20,187 nucleotides of DNA from a virus: positions 1 through 20,187 of IMG/VR virus record IMGVR_UViG_3300023296_000703, one strand, 5' to 3'. Both the position numbers and the translations under genes were made by a program. A model generated the notes under the pieces. It was not told where the DNA came from, ran no database searches, and was given only the letters and a program-made list of their open reading frames with translations. Shown here piece after piece: positions 1 through 7,034 of the stretch; position 1 is the stretch's first letter, and the number at the start of each line of letters is the position of its first letter.

Positions 1-46
1 GTTCGCTCCCTGTATCCTCTAGTTTTGTGATGCTAAATAGAATCAT
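1..46 (-). CDS. 5' end of an unidentified gene, cut by the window edge
   Basis: An ATG at 46 opens a frame that runs without a stop to the window edge, reading MILFSITKLEDTGSE. Its start overlaps the stop of the upstream small membrane-protein gene in an ATGA arrangement, the same coupling seen at several other gene pairs here, and the bases before it are A-rich as at the other starts. Only 15 codons are visible, so no function can be given. By position it would belong to the accessory cassette or to the next structural block. Confidence 0.4.
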   Translation of the reverse strand, partial: MILFSITKLEDTGSE

Positions 47-234
47 TTTTTTTGTTTCTTATATTCAGTAACAACTAAGCCAAAAAATACTGCAAATCCA
101 ATCATCACTAAAAGAGGCCAAAGAAGCATCATAATTCCCGATATATGAGGGTTTTTAGTGTCCATTTGGTCTTTTACACCCATGTAAAGGGATGTTAAAA
201 TGATTCCAGTAAGATAAATAATGAATAATATCAT
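43..234 (-). CDS. small two-helix membrane protein
   Basis: The 63-residue product has two hydrophobic stretches, roughly residues 1-18 and 33-54, separated by a polar loop (KDQMDTKNPH), and ends in a basic tail (EYKKQKK). This predicts a helical hairpin in the inner membrane with a cytoplasmic basic C-terminus. It lies directly after the glycosyltransferase at 252-797 and before the partial gene at 1-46. Two-helix proteins of this size can be holins, but this one sits far from the lysis-like group at the other end, so a membrane partner of the modification cassette is equally possible. I do not recognise the family. Confidence 0.6.
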   Translation of the reverse strand: MILFIIYLTGIILTSLYMGVKDQMDTKNPHISGIMMLLWPLLVMIGFAVFFGLVVTEYKKQKK

Positions 235-251
235 GTTGCAATTTAGTTAAT

Positions 252-797
252 TTATTTCAAATGCGTCCAGTCATCAGCTGGATTAATGTTATTCCACGGC
301 CGATAAGCGTGATAGACGTAAAGGCCGTTAATAATTCCTATTTTCATGCCTAATTTACGAACTTTCAAATTAAAATAGGTATCTGCTGTAATATTATTTT
401 GATTGAACCCACCAACTTTATCATAAGTTGACTTTTTAAATGCCATGAAGATACCCGCCACACCAAACAGATTCAAATCGCTTATGCCCTCTTTGCCTTG
501 GTACTCTTCGGCTATTTTGTAATGATTCAAAATGTCGTGATCGTGTGAAATTGCGTTATTATGGAGTTGATGCAACCCTCTAAGCCTGTTTGTATAGCAA
601 CCGATTAGGCCAAATTTGTCTCCGTCCTTTTCTAATGCATTATGAATTACAACGCCCCAATCTGGCTGGAGAAACATCATGTCTCCGTCAAGAATGACAA
701 TCCAATCGTCAGGATTCTTGACTAAATCGCAATGCTTATTTATAGCACCGCCAATGTCCTTTGTAATGCTGAATGGTGTAAAATAGTGAATGTTCAT
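252..797 (-). CDS. GT2-like glycosyltransferase (GT-A fold), compact
   Basis: The 181-residue protein resembles the catalytic core of family 2 glycosyltransferases, which use a nucleotide-sugar donor and a metal ion. The LDGDMMFL segment at residues 36-43 supplies the DxD-type metal and donor site. GVAGIFMAFKKSTYDKVGGF at about 112-131 matches the acceptor-side loop of GT2 enzymes, and a downstream segment near ITADTYFNLKVRKLG fits the usual final helix. It lacks the long N-terminal Rossmann half of full-length GT2 proteins, so it is short for the family; the core looks intact. The start has an A-rich leader (AAATCAAAATCAAAATG). It follows a PAPS-reductase-like gene and is one of two glycosyltransferases in this cassette. 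Its target (host glycan, virion or DNA) cannot be read from sequence. Confidence 0.8.
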   Translation of the reverse strand: MNIHYFTPFSITKDIGGAINKHCDLVKNPDDWIVILDGDMMFLQPDWGVVIHNALEKDGDKFGLIGCYTNRLRGLHQLHNNAISHDHDILNHYKIAEEYQGKEGISDLNLFGVAGIFMAFKKSTYDKVGGFNQNNITADTYFNLKVRKLGMKIGIINGLYVYHAYRPWNNINPADDWTHLK

Positions 798-892
798 TTT
801 GATTTTGATTTTAGCGGATGGAAAACGTCTGGTTTTGTTATCACATTTATAAACTTTATAGCTCTTTCCACTGTTTTAATAATTTTTCCCAA
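794..892 (-). CDS. possible 32-codon TTG-start ORF between two accessory genes
   Basis: A frame opening at TTG (892) encodes a 32-residue basic peptide beginning (M)GKIIKTVERAIKF and ending HPLKSKSK. Its stop overlaps the ATG of the downstream glycosyltransferase as ATGA. The frame is also in register with the upstream PAPS-reductase-like gene, directly after that gene's TAA, so it could instead be a readthrough extension or a decayed gene end. It fills most of an otherwise unexplained 100-base gap. No ATG start is available, so confidence is low. Confidence 0.3.
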   Translation of the reverse strand: MGKIIKTVERAIKFINVITKPDVFHPLKSKSK

Positions 893-898
893 CGCTTT

Positions 899-1759
899 TT
901 AATTCGATTTACAAAAACAGTCGTGTTCAATGTCCATATCAAAATCAAATGAATTTTGTTGTTTTCTTAATTCGTGCTTATCAATTGCTTTTGTGAATGG
1001 ATTTTTTGCCAATTCTACTAAATCAACTATTGTTAAACTTCTCATTGCATCAAATTTGCTTTGTTTTTCATTGCTGTATTTCTGTTCCATTTTATCCCAC
1101 CACTCAACAATATTCGGTTGCTCATCAATTAGCGTTAATCTTTTGCGTTTTGATTTTAAAAAGCATAAATCACAATTACCTTCATAATCTTTTAATTCTA
1201 AATCAAAACTTTGTCTATCCCAGAAATTTCTAACTATTAATTCATCAATTCCCATTTCTGCTAATGGATAAACTTTTTTAGGATCGAAACCTAATCGGTT
1301 TTTTTCATCTGATCTAATTCCAATAGCAGTTAAATACTGGCCTTCAAAAATTGATTTAGCAAATTTATGAATAGGCACTTCTTTTAATTCTCTTGTGCAG
1401 TGCCTGTAATATTTAGAAGGTAATCCAAACTTTTTTATTACTTCCTCAAAGGGTTCTCCATTCCTTTTAGCGGTTTCAAAAGAAACGACTTTATAATCTG
1501 TTCCTTTTCCTTTTTTATGATTTACATCTGCTTCAATCCAAACAACATCAAGATTAAAAGCCTTATCACATTCGTTTACGAATTTCAAAGTTTCTTCTTT
1601 TTCTTTTCCTGTATTGGCAAAAACAACCAATTTTTTAAAGTTCTTATATTTTGGCAATTCAAATATTAGTTTCGCCATAAAAGCAGATGTTCTCCCACCT
1701 GAAAAACTTATCAAGATGTTGCTTCCGCTCAAAAAATTATTAAAACTACCTTTATCCAT
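899..1759 (-). CDS. PAPS-reductase-family PP-loop protein
   Basis: The 286-residue protein belongs to the adenine-nucleotide alpha-hydrolase (PP-loop) superfamily, which adenylates or binds AMP-type nucleotides in sulfur transfer, sulfonucleotide reduction and tRNA or DNA thiolation. The PP-loop is ISFSGGRTSAFMA (SGGRTS at residues 20-25), followed by VVFANTGKEKEET. Further conserved-looking blocks are YRHCTREL (118-125), AIGIRSDE (145-152) and GNCDLC (194-199). C121, C196 and C199 could help form a metal or Fe-S site, and the protein ends with CFC (281-283). Phage proteins annotated as PAPS reductase rarely have proven sulfate-assimilation roles; DndC-like DNA thiolation is an alternative, but no other Dnd-type gene is present. 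Neighbours are two glycosyltransferases, which suggests a modification role. Confidence 0.8.
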   Translation of the reverse strand: MDKGSFNNFLSGSNILISFSGGRTSAFMAKLIFELPKYKNFKKLVVFANTGKEKEETLKFVNECDKAFNLDVVWIEADVNHKKGKGTDYKVVSFETAKRNGEPFEEVIKKFGLPSKYYRHCTRELKEVPIHKFAKSIFEGQYLTAIGIRSDEKNRLGFDPKKVYPLAEMGIDELIVRNFWDRQSFDLELKDYEGNCDLCFLKSKRKRLTLIDEQPNIVEWWDKMEQKYSNEKQSKFDAMRSLTIVDLVELAKNPFTKAIDKHELRKQQNSFDFDMDIEHDCFCKSN

Positions 1760-1844
1760 AATTCAAACTTTATATCTATTAAACCGCACCAAACGCACAA
1801 CGCGTAATATAAGCCATAGAAAAAACGGCTCATAGCACCATCCG

Positions 1845-2480
1845 TTATTTCCCTTTATGCGCACCCAACGCAAACAACGCCCGAAACGTGTACATGAAAG
1901 GCAATAGATACGGCTCGAATCGGTTAACGTGTTGGGCTAATGCATAGCTTATTTGATCTCGTTTGCCCTGTAATAATATGTGTGCCATCATCCAATTCTT
2001 GCAAAATGATCGAACATCCTTGGTATTCTTTCGAGCCAAAAAAGCAGCTGCAATCATTCCAGTATTCGTGTCAACTCCTATCTCTAGTAATTGATAGCGA
2101 ATGGTGTCTAGCCTATCAAGGTCATCCTTTCCAAGATGCCCACACCGCTTTATTTCCTCATATACACAAGTCCTTTCAGGGTGCTTTGTCGTAATAAAAT
2201 CCTTGTCATCATCGTCCAATAGGCTTAGAATAGAATAGAATGCACCCGCTAACATCTGTAAATTACCATCCATGTAAATAGTCTGATCATATTTATTAAG
2301 TATATCAGATATAAACGGATTGATTTTTAGATGCCTTTGATTAAGTTTAGTGTGTACCGTTATCCATCCCTTAACGTTTAGTTTCGGGTCATCAGTAAAC
2401 AGATAACAATCGCATGCAGCGTCAATTGGCTGAACATTATCGTAATCGTTCGTTACAATTGTGTATATGGCTGTTTTCAT
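1845..2480 (-). CDS. DUF616/TOD1-MUCI70-like glycosyltransferase
   Basis: The 211-residue product resembles the DUF616 (TOD1/MUCI70) glycosyltransferase-like family. Visible hallmarks are the N-terminal strand MKTAIYTIVTNDYDN, the CDCYLFTDD strand (about 23-31), TIYMDGN (67-73) as the likely donor or metal site, the HPERTCVYEE block (100-109), and RDQISYA (174-180), a segment typical near the end of the catalytic core. Family members act on glycans, some in plant pectin or mucilage, and bacterial members lie in glycan clusters. The start overlaps the stop of the preceding 60-codon gene by ATGA, so the two are probably translationally coupled. Its acceptor is not evident. Confidence 0.75.
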   Translation of the reverse strand: MKTAIYTIVTNDYDNVQPIDAACDCYLFTDDPKLNVKGWITVHTKLNQRHLKINPFISDILNKYDQTIYMDGNLQMLAGAFYSILSLLDDDDKDFITTKHPERTCVYEEIKRCGHLGKDDLDRLDTIRYQLLEIGVDTNTGMIAAAFLARKNTKDVRSFCKNWMMAHILLQGKRDQISYALAQHVNRFEPYLLPFMYTFRALFALGAHKGK

Positions 2481-2659
2481 GGCTTTGATTTAATAAGTCT
2501 TTTAATATAAGTTGATATTTTATCAACTAAGGCCATTAACAAGTGCTGGACTATATTGGGTTGCATCATTTTCCAAAGCCTTATATCATCATCTAATTGA
2601 CGCTGATATGCATTAATCATTTCTTCATAGTTAGAGTCAGTATTAGTTTTCTTTTTCAT
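2477..2659 (-). CDS. small unknown protein coupled to the DUF616 glycosyltransferase
   Basis: Sixty residues, rich in helix formers: a charged N-terminal third (MKKKTNTDSNYEEMINAYQR) followed by a more hydrophobic amphipathic stretch (MMQPNIVQHLLMALVDKIS) and a basic tail (YIKRLIKSKP). There is no signal peptide and no clear membrane span. The stop overlaps the start of the glycosyltransferase gene, and both genes share nearly the same leader (AAATCAAAGCCATG / AAATCAAAGCTATG). A small accessory or membrane-peripheral partner is possible. I do not recognise the family. Confidence 0.6.
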   Translation of the reverse strand: MKKKTNTDSNYEEMINAYQRQLDDDIRLWKMMQPNIVQHLLMALVDKISTYIKRLIKSKP

Positions 2660-2737
2660 AGCTTTGATTTAAGGGTTTCGATTTGAATCAATAGTTTGGC
2701 TACTGGCTTTTTCAGACATTTGCGTTTTAGGTGCGTG

Positions 2738-2989
2738 TTAGGCACAATTAACGGATATTCTTAGCCTAAATCTATCGTAAATAAAGTCATCTTCAATAGT
2801 TCCGCTTTGTAAAGTAATTTGATTGTTTAAAAGTTTGTAATTGTTTTTTATTCGCTCAATAACTTTATTTAATTGCCGTTCAAATATCTTTTCGTTATTC
2901 AGTTTACTATTGTTCACTTTAAAATAAAAGTGCCTAACAACGTGTATATCACATTGCTTTTTATCGTTTAACTCTTTAGTATTTTCCAT
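2738..2989 (-). CDS. unknown 83-residue protein
   Basis: The product is hydrophilic and Asn/Lys-rich, with a mixed pattern: a strand-like stretch (CDIHVVRHFYFKVN), a helix (NEKIFERQLNKVIERIKNNYKLL) and a final strand-like segment (DRFRLRISVNCA). No catalytic motif is visible. The gene has an A-rich leader containing TAAACAACTAAA, identical to that of the 3546-3914 gene, supporting the chosen start. It stands alone between the methyltransferase and the small gene at 2477-2659. Confidence 0.55.
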   Translation of the reverse strand: MENTKELNDKKQCDIHVVRHFYFKVNNSKLNNEKIFERQLNKVIERIKNNYKLLNNQITLQSGTIEDDFIYDRFRLRISVNCA

Positions 2990-3027
2990 TTTATTTAGTT
3001 GTTTAATTATTCAATATTTCAGGTTGT

Positions 3028-3549
3028 TTAGTTTTTTGTGTTTTCATAATCTTGGTAGGTTAGCTCTTCATTCAAAAATGATTCTATTTTATGCTTTGAC
3101 TTTGTAATCTTTCCCAACCCATAATCAACGGATGTAATCGTTTCGATTTGTAGCGTCTCGCTATAAGCGTCCACCAATGACATCCAAGCTTTGTAAACAT
3201 CTCCCGTCCATTCGGCTTGCCGCCTTGGAATGAGGGTCATCGCTTCATTTTTCGGGCAAATATCATGGACTAATATAATCCCTTTTGCGCTCAAATGCTT
3301 CCACGAATTTAGAATGTCTCGTTCTACTTGATCCGCATGATGAAGGCCGTCAATGAATATTAAGTCAAATTTGTCTTTACAATTCACAAAAAATTCATCT
3401 GATCCAATACCATTTGTAACTGGATCGCAAAACTGCTTTGATTCGATTTGAACCGATTTAAAGAAGTTGCCTGTTCCGATACCTATTTCTAGGTAGGACT
3501 TAAATTTACCCGCCTCGATTAGCTCAGTAATATATTGTTCGTGTCTCAT
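3028..3549 (-). CDS. class I SAM-dependent methyltransferase (Methyltransf_24-like)
   Basis: The 173-residue protein has the Rossmann-type SAM-binding core: SYLEIGIGTGNFF (motif I, glycines at residues 23, 25 and 27), then FDLIFIDGLHHADQVERDI (about 61-79) and KGIILVHDI (89-97). The DGLHHADQ sequence is characteristic of Methyltransf_24 and cephalosporin-hydroxylase-like enzymes, which often methylate sugars or small molecules and recur in glycan clusters. It lacks the NPPY or DPPY motif of DNA amino-methyltransferases, so DNA is an unlikely substrate. Its start overlaps the upstream gene's stop (ATGA at 3549-3546). Together with the two glycosyltransferases it suggests O-methylation of a glycan; that target is inference. 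Confidence 0.8.
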   Translation of the reverse strand: MRHEQYITELIEAGKFKSYLEIGIGTGNFFKSVQIESKQFCDPVTNGIGSDEFFVNCKDKFDLIFIDGLHHADQVERDILNSWKHLSAKGIILVHDICPKNEAMTLIPRRQAEWTGDVYKAWMSLVDAYSETLQIETITSVDYGLGKITKSKHKIESFLNEELTYQDYENTKN

Positions 3550-3914
3550 AATTCTTTGTCTGTTAATGCGAAATAAATGTTTTGTAGTTGGTGGATGTAT
3601 TCTAGATGTTTTATAAATCCGTCTTTTCCGTTTTCTCTTTGCCTGAATGCATATACATCAGATATATGATGTTTCTCAATGATACACACCTCTAAAATAA
3701 ACATATCGAACCAAGTAGAACTCTCCCGAAACCCTAACTTAACAAGCCATTCAGGAGTAATCGGCACGGGTTCGCAATCTGCTAGTTTGGGAAAATTAAA
3801 TCCGTCAATCGTTCCGAATGTAATATCTCCATCCAAATAAATCGATTCAACCTTTTTCTCAATTCCTTCATGTAGAAGGATATTGCCTAGTCTTAATTCT
3901 TGTGTTTGTATCAT
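3546..3914 (-). CDS. conserved phage hypothetical (LRLGN ... HQLQNIYFALT type)
   Basis: I start this gene at ATG 3914 (MIQTQELRLGNILLHEG) rather than at 3941, because the bases before it form the A-rich leader TAAACAACTAAACACC. The 122-residue product has the pattern of a protein common in Bacteroidota phages and mobile elements: an N-terminal LRLGN block, a central PVPITPEWLVKLGF block and the C-terminal signature YIHQLQNIYFALTDKEL. The role of this family is not known to me. It is translationally coupled (ATGA) to the SAM methyltransferase and follows a small basic DNA-binding candidate. Confidence 0.75.
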   Translation of the reverse strand: MIQTQELRLGNILLHEGIEKKVESIYLDGDITFGTIDGFNFPKLADCEPVPITPEWLVKLGFRESSTWFDMFILEVCIIEKHHISDVYAFRQRENGKDGFIKHLEYIHQLQNIYFALTDKEL

Positions 3915-3951
3915 GGTGTTTAGTTGTTTAGTCTGATGCAATTTAACAATA

Positions 3952-4116
3952 TTAAACTGATTTAATTAACCATTCGGATAATTTATTTTTTACGAGTCGT
4001 TTTATTTCGTCTAGTTTCGATACTGGACACCGAAATGACGTCGTTTGAGTCGGTTCGTTGTATTTTAATTTGGCTCCCGAACCTTTGCGGGAGCCTCCTT
4101 TGGTTACTTGTTTCAT
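3952..4116 (-). CDS. small basic protein, ribbon-helix-helix-like DNA-binding candidate
   Basis: The chosen start is ATG 4116 (MKQVTKGGSRKGSGAK), giving 54 residues. An upstream in-frame ATG at 4164 is disfavoured because a good promoter -7 element lies inside that extension at 4141-4148. The N-terminus is glycine- and lysine-rich (GGSRKGSGAK); the body TTSFRCPVSKLDEIKRLVKNKL fits a strand followed by a helix, as in small ribbon-helix-helix-like proteins. This GG-RKG-GAK type is frequent in Bacteroidota phages. It is the first gene after the capsid terminator and has its own promoter, so it could regulate the accessory cassette. Confidence 0.6.
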   Translation of the reverse strand: MKQVTKGGSRKGSGAKLKYNEPTQTTSFRCPVSKLDEIKRLVKNKLSEWLIKSV

Positions 4117-4140
4117 TGTGCCTTCGTTTAAATTGTTATG

Positions 4141-4172
4141 TAAATATAACACGCTACATTTCAATATGCAAA
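4141..4172 (-). promoter_or_regulatory. Bacteroidota-type promoter for the accessory cassette
   Basis: On the minus strand TTTG (4172-4169) is followed after exactly 20 bases by TATATTTA (4148-4141), close to the Bacteroidota consensus TTTG / TAnnTTTG. The predicted transcription start would fall about 20 bases before the ATG at 4116, and the element lies downstream of the capsid terminator. It is the best promoter match found in the window. Confidence 0.6.
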
Positions 4173-4202
4173 CTATTTCAAAGATTTATTTTTAGGCATA
4201 AA

Positions 4203-4230
4203 AAAACGGGCATTTCTCAACGCCCGTTTT
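4203..4230 (-). terminator. rho-independent terminator after the capsid gene
   Basis: A perfect 9-bp stem AAAACGGGC / GCCCGTTTT encloses a 10-base loop. Read on the minus strand it is followed by a run of T (complement of the A run at 4201-4207), the layout of an intrinsic terminator. It sits about 40 bases after the capsid stop and closes the packaging and head operon. The symmetric A/T flanks could also allow termination from the other side. Confidence 0.85.
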
Positions 4231-4267
4231 CCAAACCTAAACTAAACCACCATGAAAAAACTATACC

Positions 4268-5509
4268 TTATGTGCTTGGTGTAATCGCTGTGGTAACATC
4301 TGTAATTGTATCGGCAAAGAATGCATCGCTTCTAAGAACCGCCTGCAATATTCTTTCCTCAACTCTTGCCGTTACTAAGTTACTCTGGAAGTTCGTTCCA
4401 TCCTCCTCAGAGAATCGAAGTGTAATCCCTTCTCTTTGCATTGGCATCACGTGTGTTGAATCGCCCACAACCATTTCACCCGCTGCAACGGCAGTCGAAG
4501 CGATAACGGGAATACCAAAGACGTACAATATTGACGCTTGAGCGTCAAATATAACGTTTTGCTGATACCTGCCATCATTGTCTTTTAACGTTAGCATGTC
4601 CCAATATGTCAACGGATTGACGATACAAAAATTAGCCGTATACTCACGAGCCGAAAGTGTCGCCGCTGCTGCTGCAATCGCATCATAAACGGTCGGAGTT
4701 ACCTTCTTGAAGCTGGCTGGTATGTTCGTTGCCGTCAATGCGCCAACCGTAAAGCCTAATATCTGACCGTCTGCACCCGTTCCCGCTAATAGTTGGCCGT
4801 CCTCCTTAATCATAAGGTCTTTTAACATTACCATGTTTAGGAATGTAGAAAGTCCTCTCACATTCGTTAGGGTTTGTCTACCTGTCAACTGAAAGGCTGC
4901 GATTGTTTCCTCCGTTGCATAAACTAAAGATGCTTTGTATTCAACTTGTGCCTTAGCCGCTCCCTCAGGGTTTTGCGTACCAACCGCTCCCTCTTTTGGT
5001 GTCTCTCTCAAGTATGGAAATACTGATTGATCAGTTGTACCCATCCCAATGATATTACGAATGTGAGTTCTACGCCTCGCAATCGGTACTATCATTTCGT
5101 TGTTATTGATAGCAAAGTTAGCCGCCGCACTAGCTCCGCCTAACGAGTTGACTGCTGTAAATACTCCCGGTGTCTTTTCAATGTCCATGGTAATAGACTT
5201 CAATTTACCATCAGCCATTGCCTTAAATTCATCTATTTGCTTGGCATGCTTTTCGATAAAGATACCATTGAAACTAAGCTCTTTGGTGTTCTTATTTTCA
5301 AGTTCGGTCAGTTGCTTCTTAAAAGCTCCCTCCATTTTATCAAAATCGGCTTTAGAAATTTTGTCTCCCAAAACCTTTTCAATCATGTCCTGCGCCTCTT
5401 TGTTTGCTTTGGCAATGTCTGCAACGCTTGCCGTTGCTTCTGCTTTCGCAATCTCAGTGATCTTTCCTTTGATGACCTCTAAGAACTCATTTTTTTCTTT
5501 AATATCCAC
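4268..5509 (-). CDS. HK97-fold major capsid protein
   Basis: The 413-residue protein has the layout of HK97-type capsid precursors. Residues 1 to about 105 form a charged, helical, coiled-coil-like delta region (KEKNEFLEVIKGKITEIAKAEA onward) that would serve as internal scaffold and be removed by the prohead protease. The rest is the shell domain, with MIVPIARRRTHIRNII at about residues 138-153, then FPYLRE, a LATGTGADGQILGF-like middle segment and C-terminal EEDGTNFQSNLVTARVEERI, features of this fold. Length matches a delta-bearing family member. It follows the protease directly, and no separate scaffold gene is present. A strong terminator lies just after it. Confidence 0.93.
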   Translation of the reverse strand: MDIKEKNEFLEVIKGKITEIAKAEATASVADIAKANKEAQDMIEKVLGDKISKADFDKMEGAFKKQLTELENKNTKELSFNGIFIEKHAKQIDEFKAMADGKLKSITMDIEKTPGVFTAVNSLGGASAAANFAINNNEMIVPIARRRTHIRNIIGMGTTDQSVFPYLRETPKEGAVGTQNPEGAAKAQVEYKASLVYATEETIAAFQLTGRQTLTNVRGLSTFLNMVMLKDLMIKEDGQLLAGTGADGQILGFTVGALTATNIPASFKKVTPTVYDAIAAAAATLSAREYTANFCIVNPLTYWDMLTLKDNDGRYQQNVIFDAQASILYVFGIPVIASTAVAAGEMVVGDSTHVMPMQREGITLRFSEEDGTNFQSNLVTARVEERILQAVLRSDAFFADTITDVTTAITPST

Positions 5510-5526
5510 TTTTTTGTTATTTAAAA

Positions 5527-6207
5527 TTAAAAACCCATTTTAACTAAATCGGATAAGCTGATCTCCACTTTGTTTATCGGCTCGGGTGCTAACTCTAGCG
5601 GCCTAAGTGATTTAATTAACTGGCTGAATTTCATTATTTCCAACTCTATATCTTGCAAAAATTCATCCGTTGCTTTGCCCTTTCGAACATAGGCGGCTAA
5701 ATCTTTAATATATTCATCCAAATTTTCAGGCGTTGTTAAGCCTTTTTTTACCATCTCAACTAACCTAGCTTTTTCTTGCGCTCCCCATATCACCGTACTA
5801 ACTTCCATCAGTCGCATTTCGCTAAATGTATATCCTCCTCTTTCATTTTTAGTTGGATTCACGGCCTGCCCCCAATAGGAATGTTCTTTTATTGCTTGCT
5901 CCTCGTATGCATCTAGTATGTCGGTTGCCAATTGGTTTTTAAGCATTTTAGACCGTGCATAACCAAACTCATTATCTTCCCAAAGGTCTAAAACTTTGCC
6001 AATCGGTGCTAATATCTTTCGTTCGTGGTTGTAAAGATGGGCTATTCGGTCTGATCCTTTCGGCCCCTGCTCCATTATAGTCTTTTTGAAAGAGGACGGG
6101 AGAGTTAAATCTTTATCCGAATCATAGTCATTAAATTTAACGAAGGCAAAAACAACCTCACGCTTCGCAACGTCCAAATCTTTAAGAACTGATTGTATTA
6201 CTTTCAT
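5527..6207 (-). CDS. prohead maturation protease (HK97 / U35 type)
   Basis: I choose ATG 6207 (MKVIQSVLKDLD) over an in-frame TTG at 6222. The 226-residue product matches HK97-type serine proteases that cut the capsid delta region during head maturation. The likely catalytic histidine is in LYNHERK (H61) and the serine in KEHSYWG (S110); MEVSTVIWGA (about 134-143) is the conserved strand near the third catalytic position. It lies between the Mu-F-like gene and the capsid gene, the usual order. The C-terminal 70 residues are helical and variable, as often seen. Confidence 0.88.
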   Translation of the reverse strand: MKVIQSVLKDLDVAKREVVFAFVKFNDYDSDKDLTLPSSFKKTIMEQGPKGSDRIAHLYNHERKILAPIGKVLDLWEDNEFGYARSKMLKNQLATDILDAYEEQAIKEHSYWGQAVNPTKNERGGYTFSEMRLMEVSTVIWGAQEKARLVEMVKKGLTTPENLDEYIKDLAAYVRKGKATDEFLQDIELEIMKFSQLIKSLRPLELAPEPINKVEISLSDLVKMGF

Positions 6208-6211
6208 GCCG

Positions 6212-6241
6212 CTAATATACAATTTTTTTTACAATACCAAA
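6212..6241 (-). promoter_or_regulatory. weak promoter candidate before the protease gene
   Basis: TTTG (6241-6238) and TATATTAG (6219-6212) lie 18 bases apart on the minus strand, resembling the Bacteroidota promoter with one mismatch and slightly short spacing. A start from it would fall at or very near the protease ATG, implying a leaderless message, so this is tentative. It could give extra protease and capsid transcript. Confidence 0.25.
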
Positions 6242-6245
6242 CCGT

Positions 6246-7034
6246 TTATATAATAGTTTCATCAACCCTCACATAAACAACGGTGCATCTACAATTTATG
6301 ATATTGCCAGAACTCCCGCTTTTGTCCCCAGGAAAGTCCATTTCATCAATCCCACCCTTAATTCTAGGCACTTGAAAGGTCTCATTCATCGCAATTGGAT
6401 CGCTATCAGCCATAGCCCTGTGAGTCGTTCGCTCCCGTCCATCAAGTTCGGGCTGCCACTTTTTTAAAAGATCATCTTGCAACCCTTCTGCTCTAACGCT
6501 TTGAACGCTCGCCCAATTGGACGTTCCGATTATTTCGGTTCTTGCTATTCGAGTCGCTCTATACCTTGCAAACTTACCTTTGTATTCCTCAATATCGAGC
6601 GTTATTAGCTTGCTAGTTTGTTGAATGGATAACCCTTCTCTTGCTGCTGATGCAAGTATAGGCTGCAACCTTTCGAGTACATAAGATTTAGTAAAGTTAT
6701 TGACCTCAGTAATGAAAAAGCCTGAATACAATTCTAAATAATTGCTTACAATCGTTTCCCATGCACCGTCCGAAACTGCCTTGACCACCCGATTAAAGTT
6801 TCTGATCCTGAATGCTTCTCCTGTGTCTATTATCATTGCGGTGTATGCATCCGAAATAGGCTTTTCGGTAAAATAAATACTAATCGAATCGGCTGCTATA
6901 ATCGGGTTTGATTCTACACCTTCAATAAATGAATTTAGCTGTTTAAGTATGACGTTTCTAAAAACCTTAGCATATTTTCGCTCATAAAGGTCTATTTTAT
7001 TTCGCCTCGCTTTAGCTTGCTTTTCAAAGTTCAT
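6246..7034 (-). CDS. Mu-F / SPP1 gp7-like head morphogenesis protein
   Basis: The 262-residue protein fits the minor head protein family of Mu gpF and SPP1 gp7, which bind the portal and are carried in the procapsid. The helical N-terminal half is followed by the characteristic C-terminal block: RIARTEIIGTSNWAS (about residues 162-176), then DGRERTTHRAMADSDPIAMNE, then the NCRCTVVYV ending near the C-terminus. The HR, DSDP and NCRC elements are typical of the domain. Its start overlaps the portal stop by 11 bases, and it is followed by the protease, as expected for a head cluster. Confidence 0.85.
   Translation of the reverse strand: MNFEKQAKARRNKIDLYERKYAKVFRNVILKQLNSFIEGVESNPIIAADSISIYFTEKPISDAYTAMIIDTGEAFRIRNFNRVVKAVSDGAWETIVSNYLELYSGFFITEVNNFTKSYVLERLQPILASAAREGLSIQQTSKLITLDIEEYKGKFARYRATRIARTEIIGTSNWASVQSVRAEGLQDDLLKKWQPELDGRERTTHRAMADSDPIAMNETFQVPRIKGGIDEMDFPGDKSGSSGNIINCRCTVVYVRVDETII

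Noticed and set aside
930-1233. Plus-strand open frames across the PAPS-reductase-like gene
   Set aside because: They oppose a gene with clear motifs, are Phe/Ser/Leu-rich as expected for the antisense of AT-rich coding DNA, and have no leader or family resemblance.
899-1759. DndC-type DNA phosphorothioation system
   Set aside because: Only a generic PP-loop enzyme is seen; DndA, DndB, DndD and DndE or Ssp partners are absent from the window.
1801-1844. Hairpin AGCC...GGCT between the PAPS-reductase-like and DUF616 genes
   Set aside because: Stem of only four base pairs and no T run on the minus strand; too weak for a terminator call.
2675-2726. 16-codon frame (MSEKASSQTIDSNRNP) before the 60-residue gene
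   Set aside because: Too short and without coupling or family support; could be chance in a small gap.
4252-4284. Plus-strand peptide MKKLYLMCLV after an A-rich leader
   Set aside because: Only ten codons before a stop; it lies against the direction of every other gene and overlaps the end of the capsid gene.
4035-4541. Plus-strand 168-codon frame over the capsid 3' end and terminator
   Set aside because: It crosses a strong terminator hairpin, the accessory promoter and the capsid C-terminus in antisense; the composition is that of a shadow frame.
5100-5543. Plus-strand frames antisense to the capsid delta region
   Set aside because: They look like hydrophobic membrane proteins only because they are antisense to a Lys/Glu/Ala-rich coiled coil.
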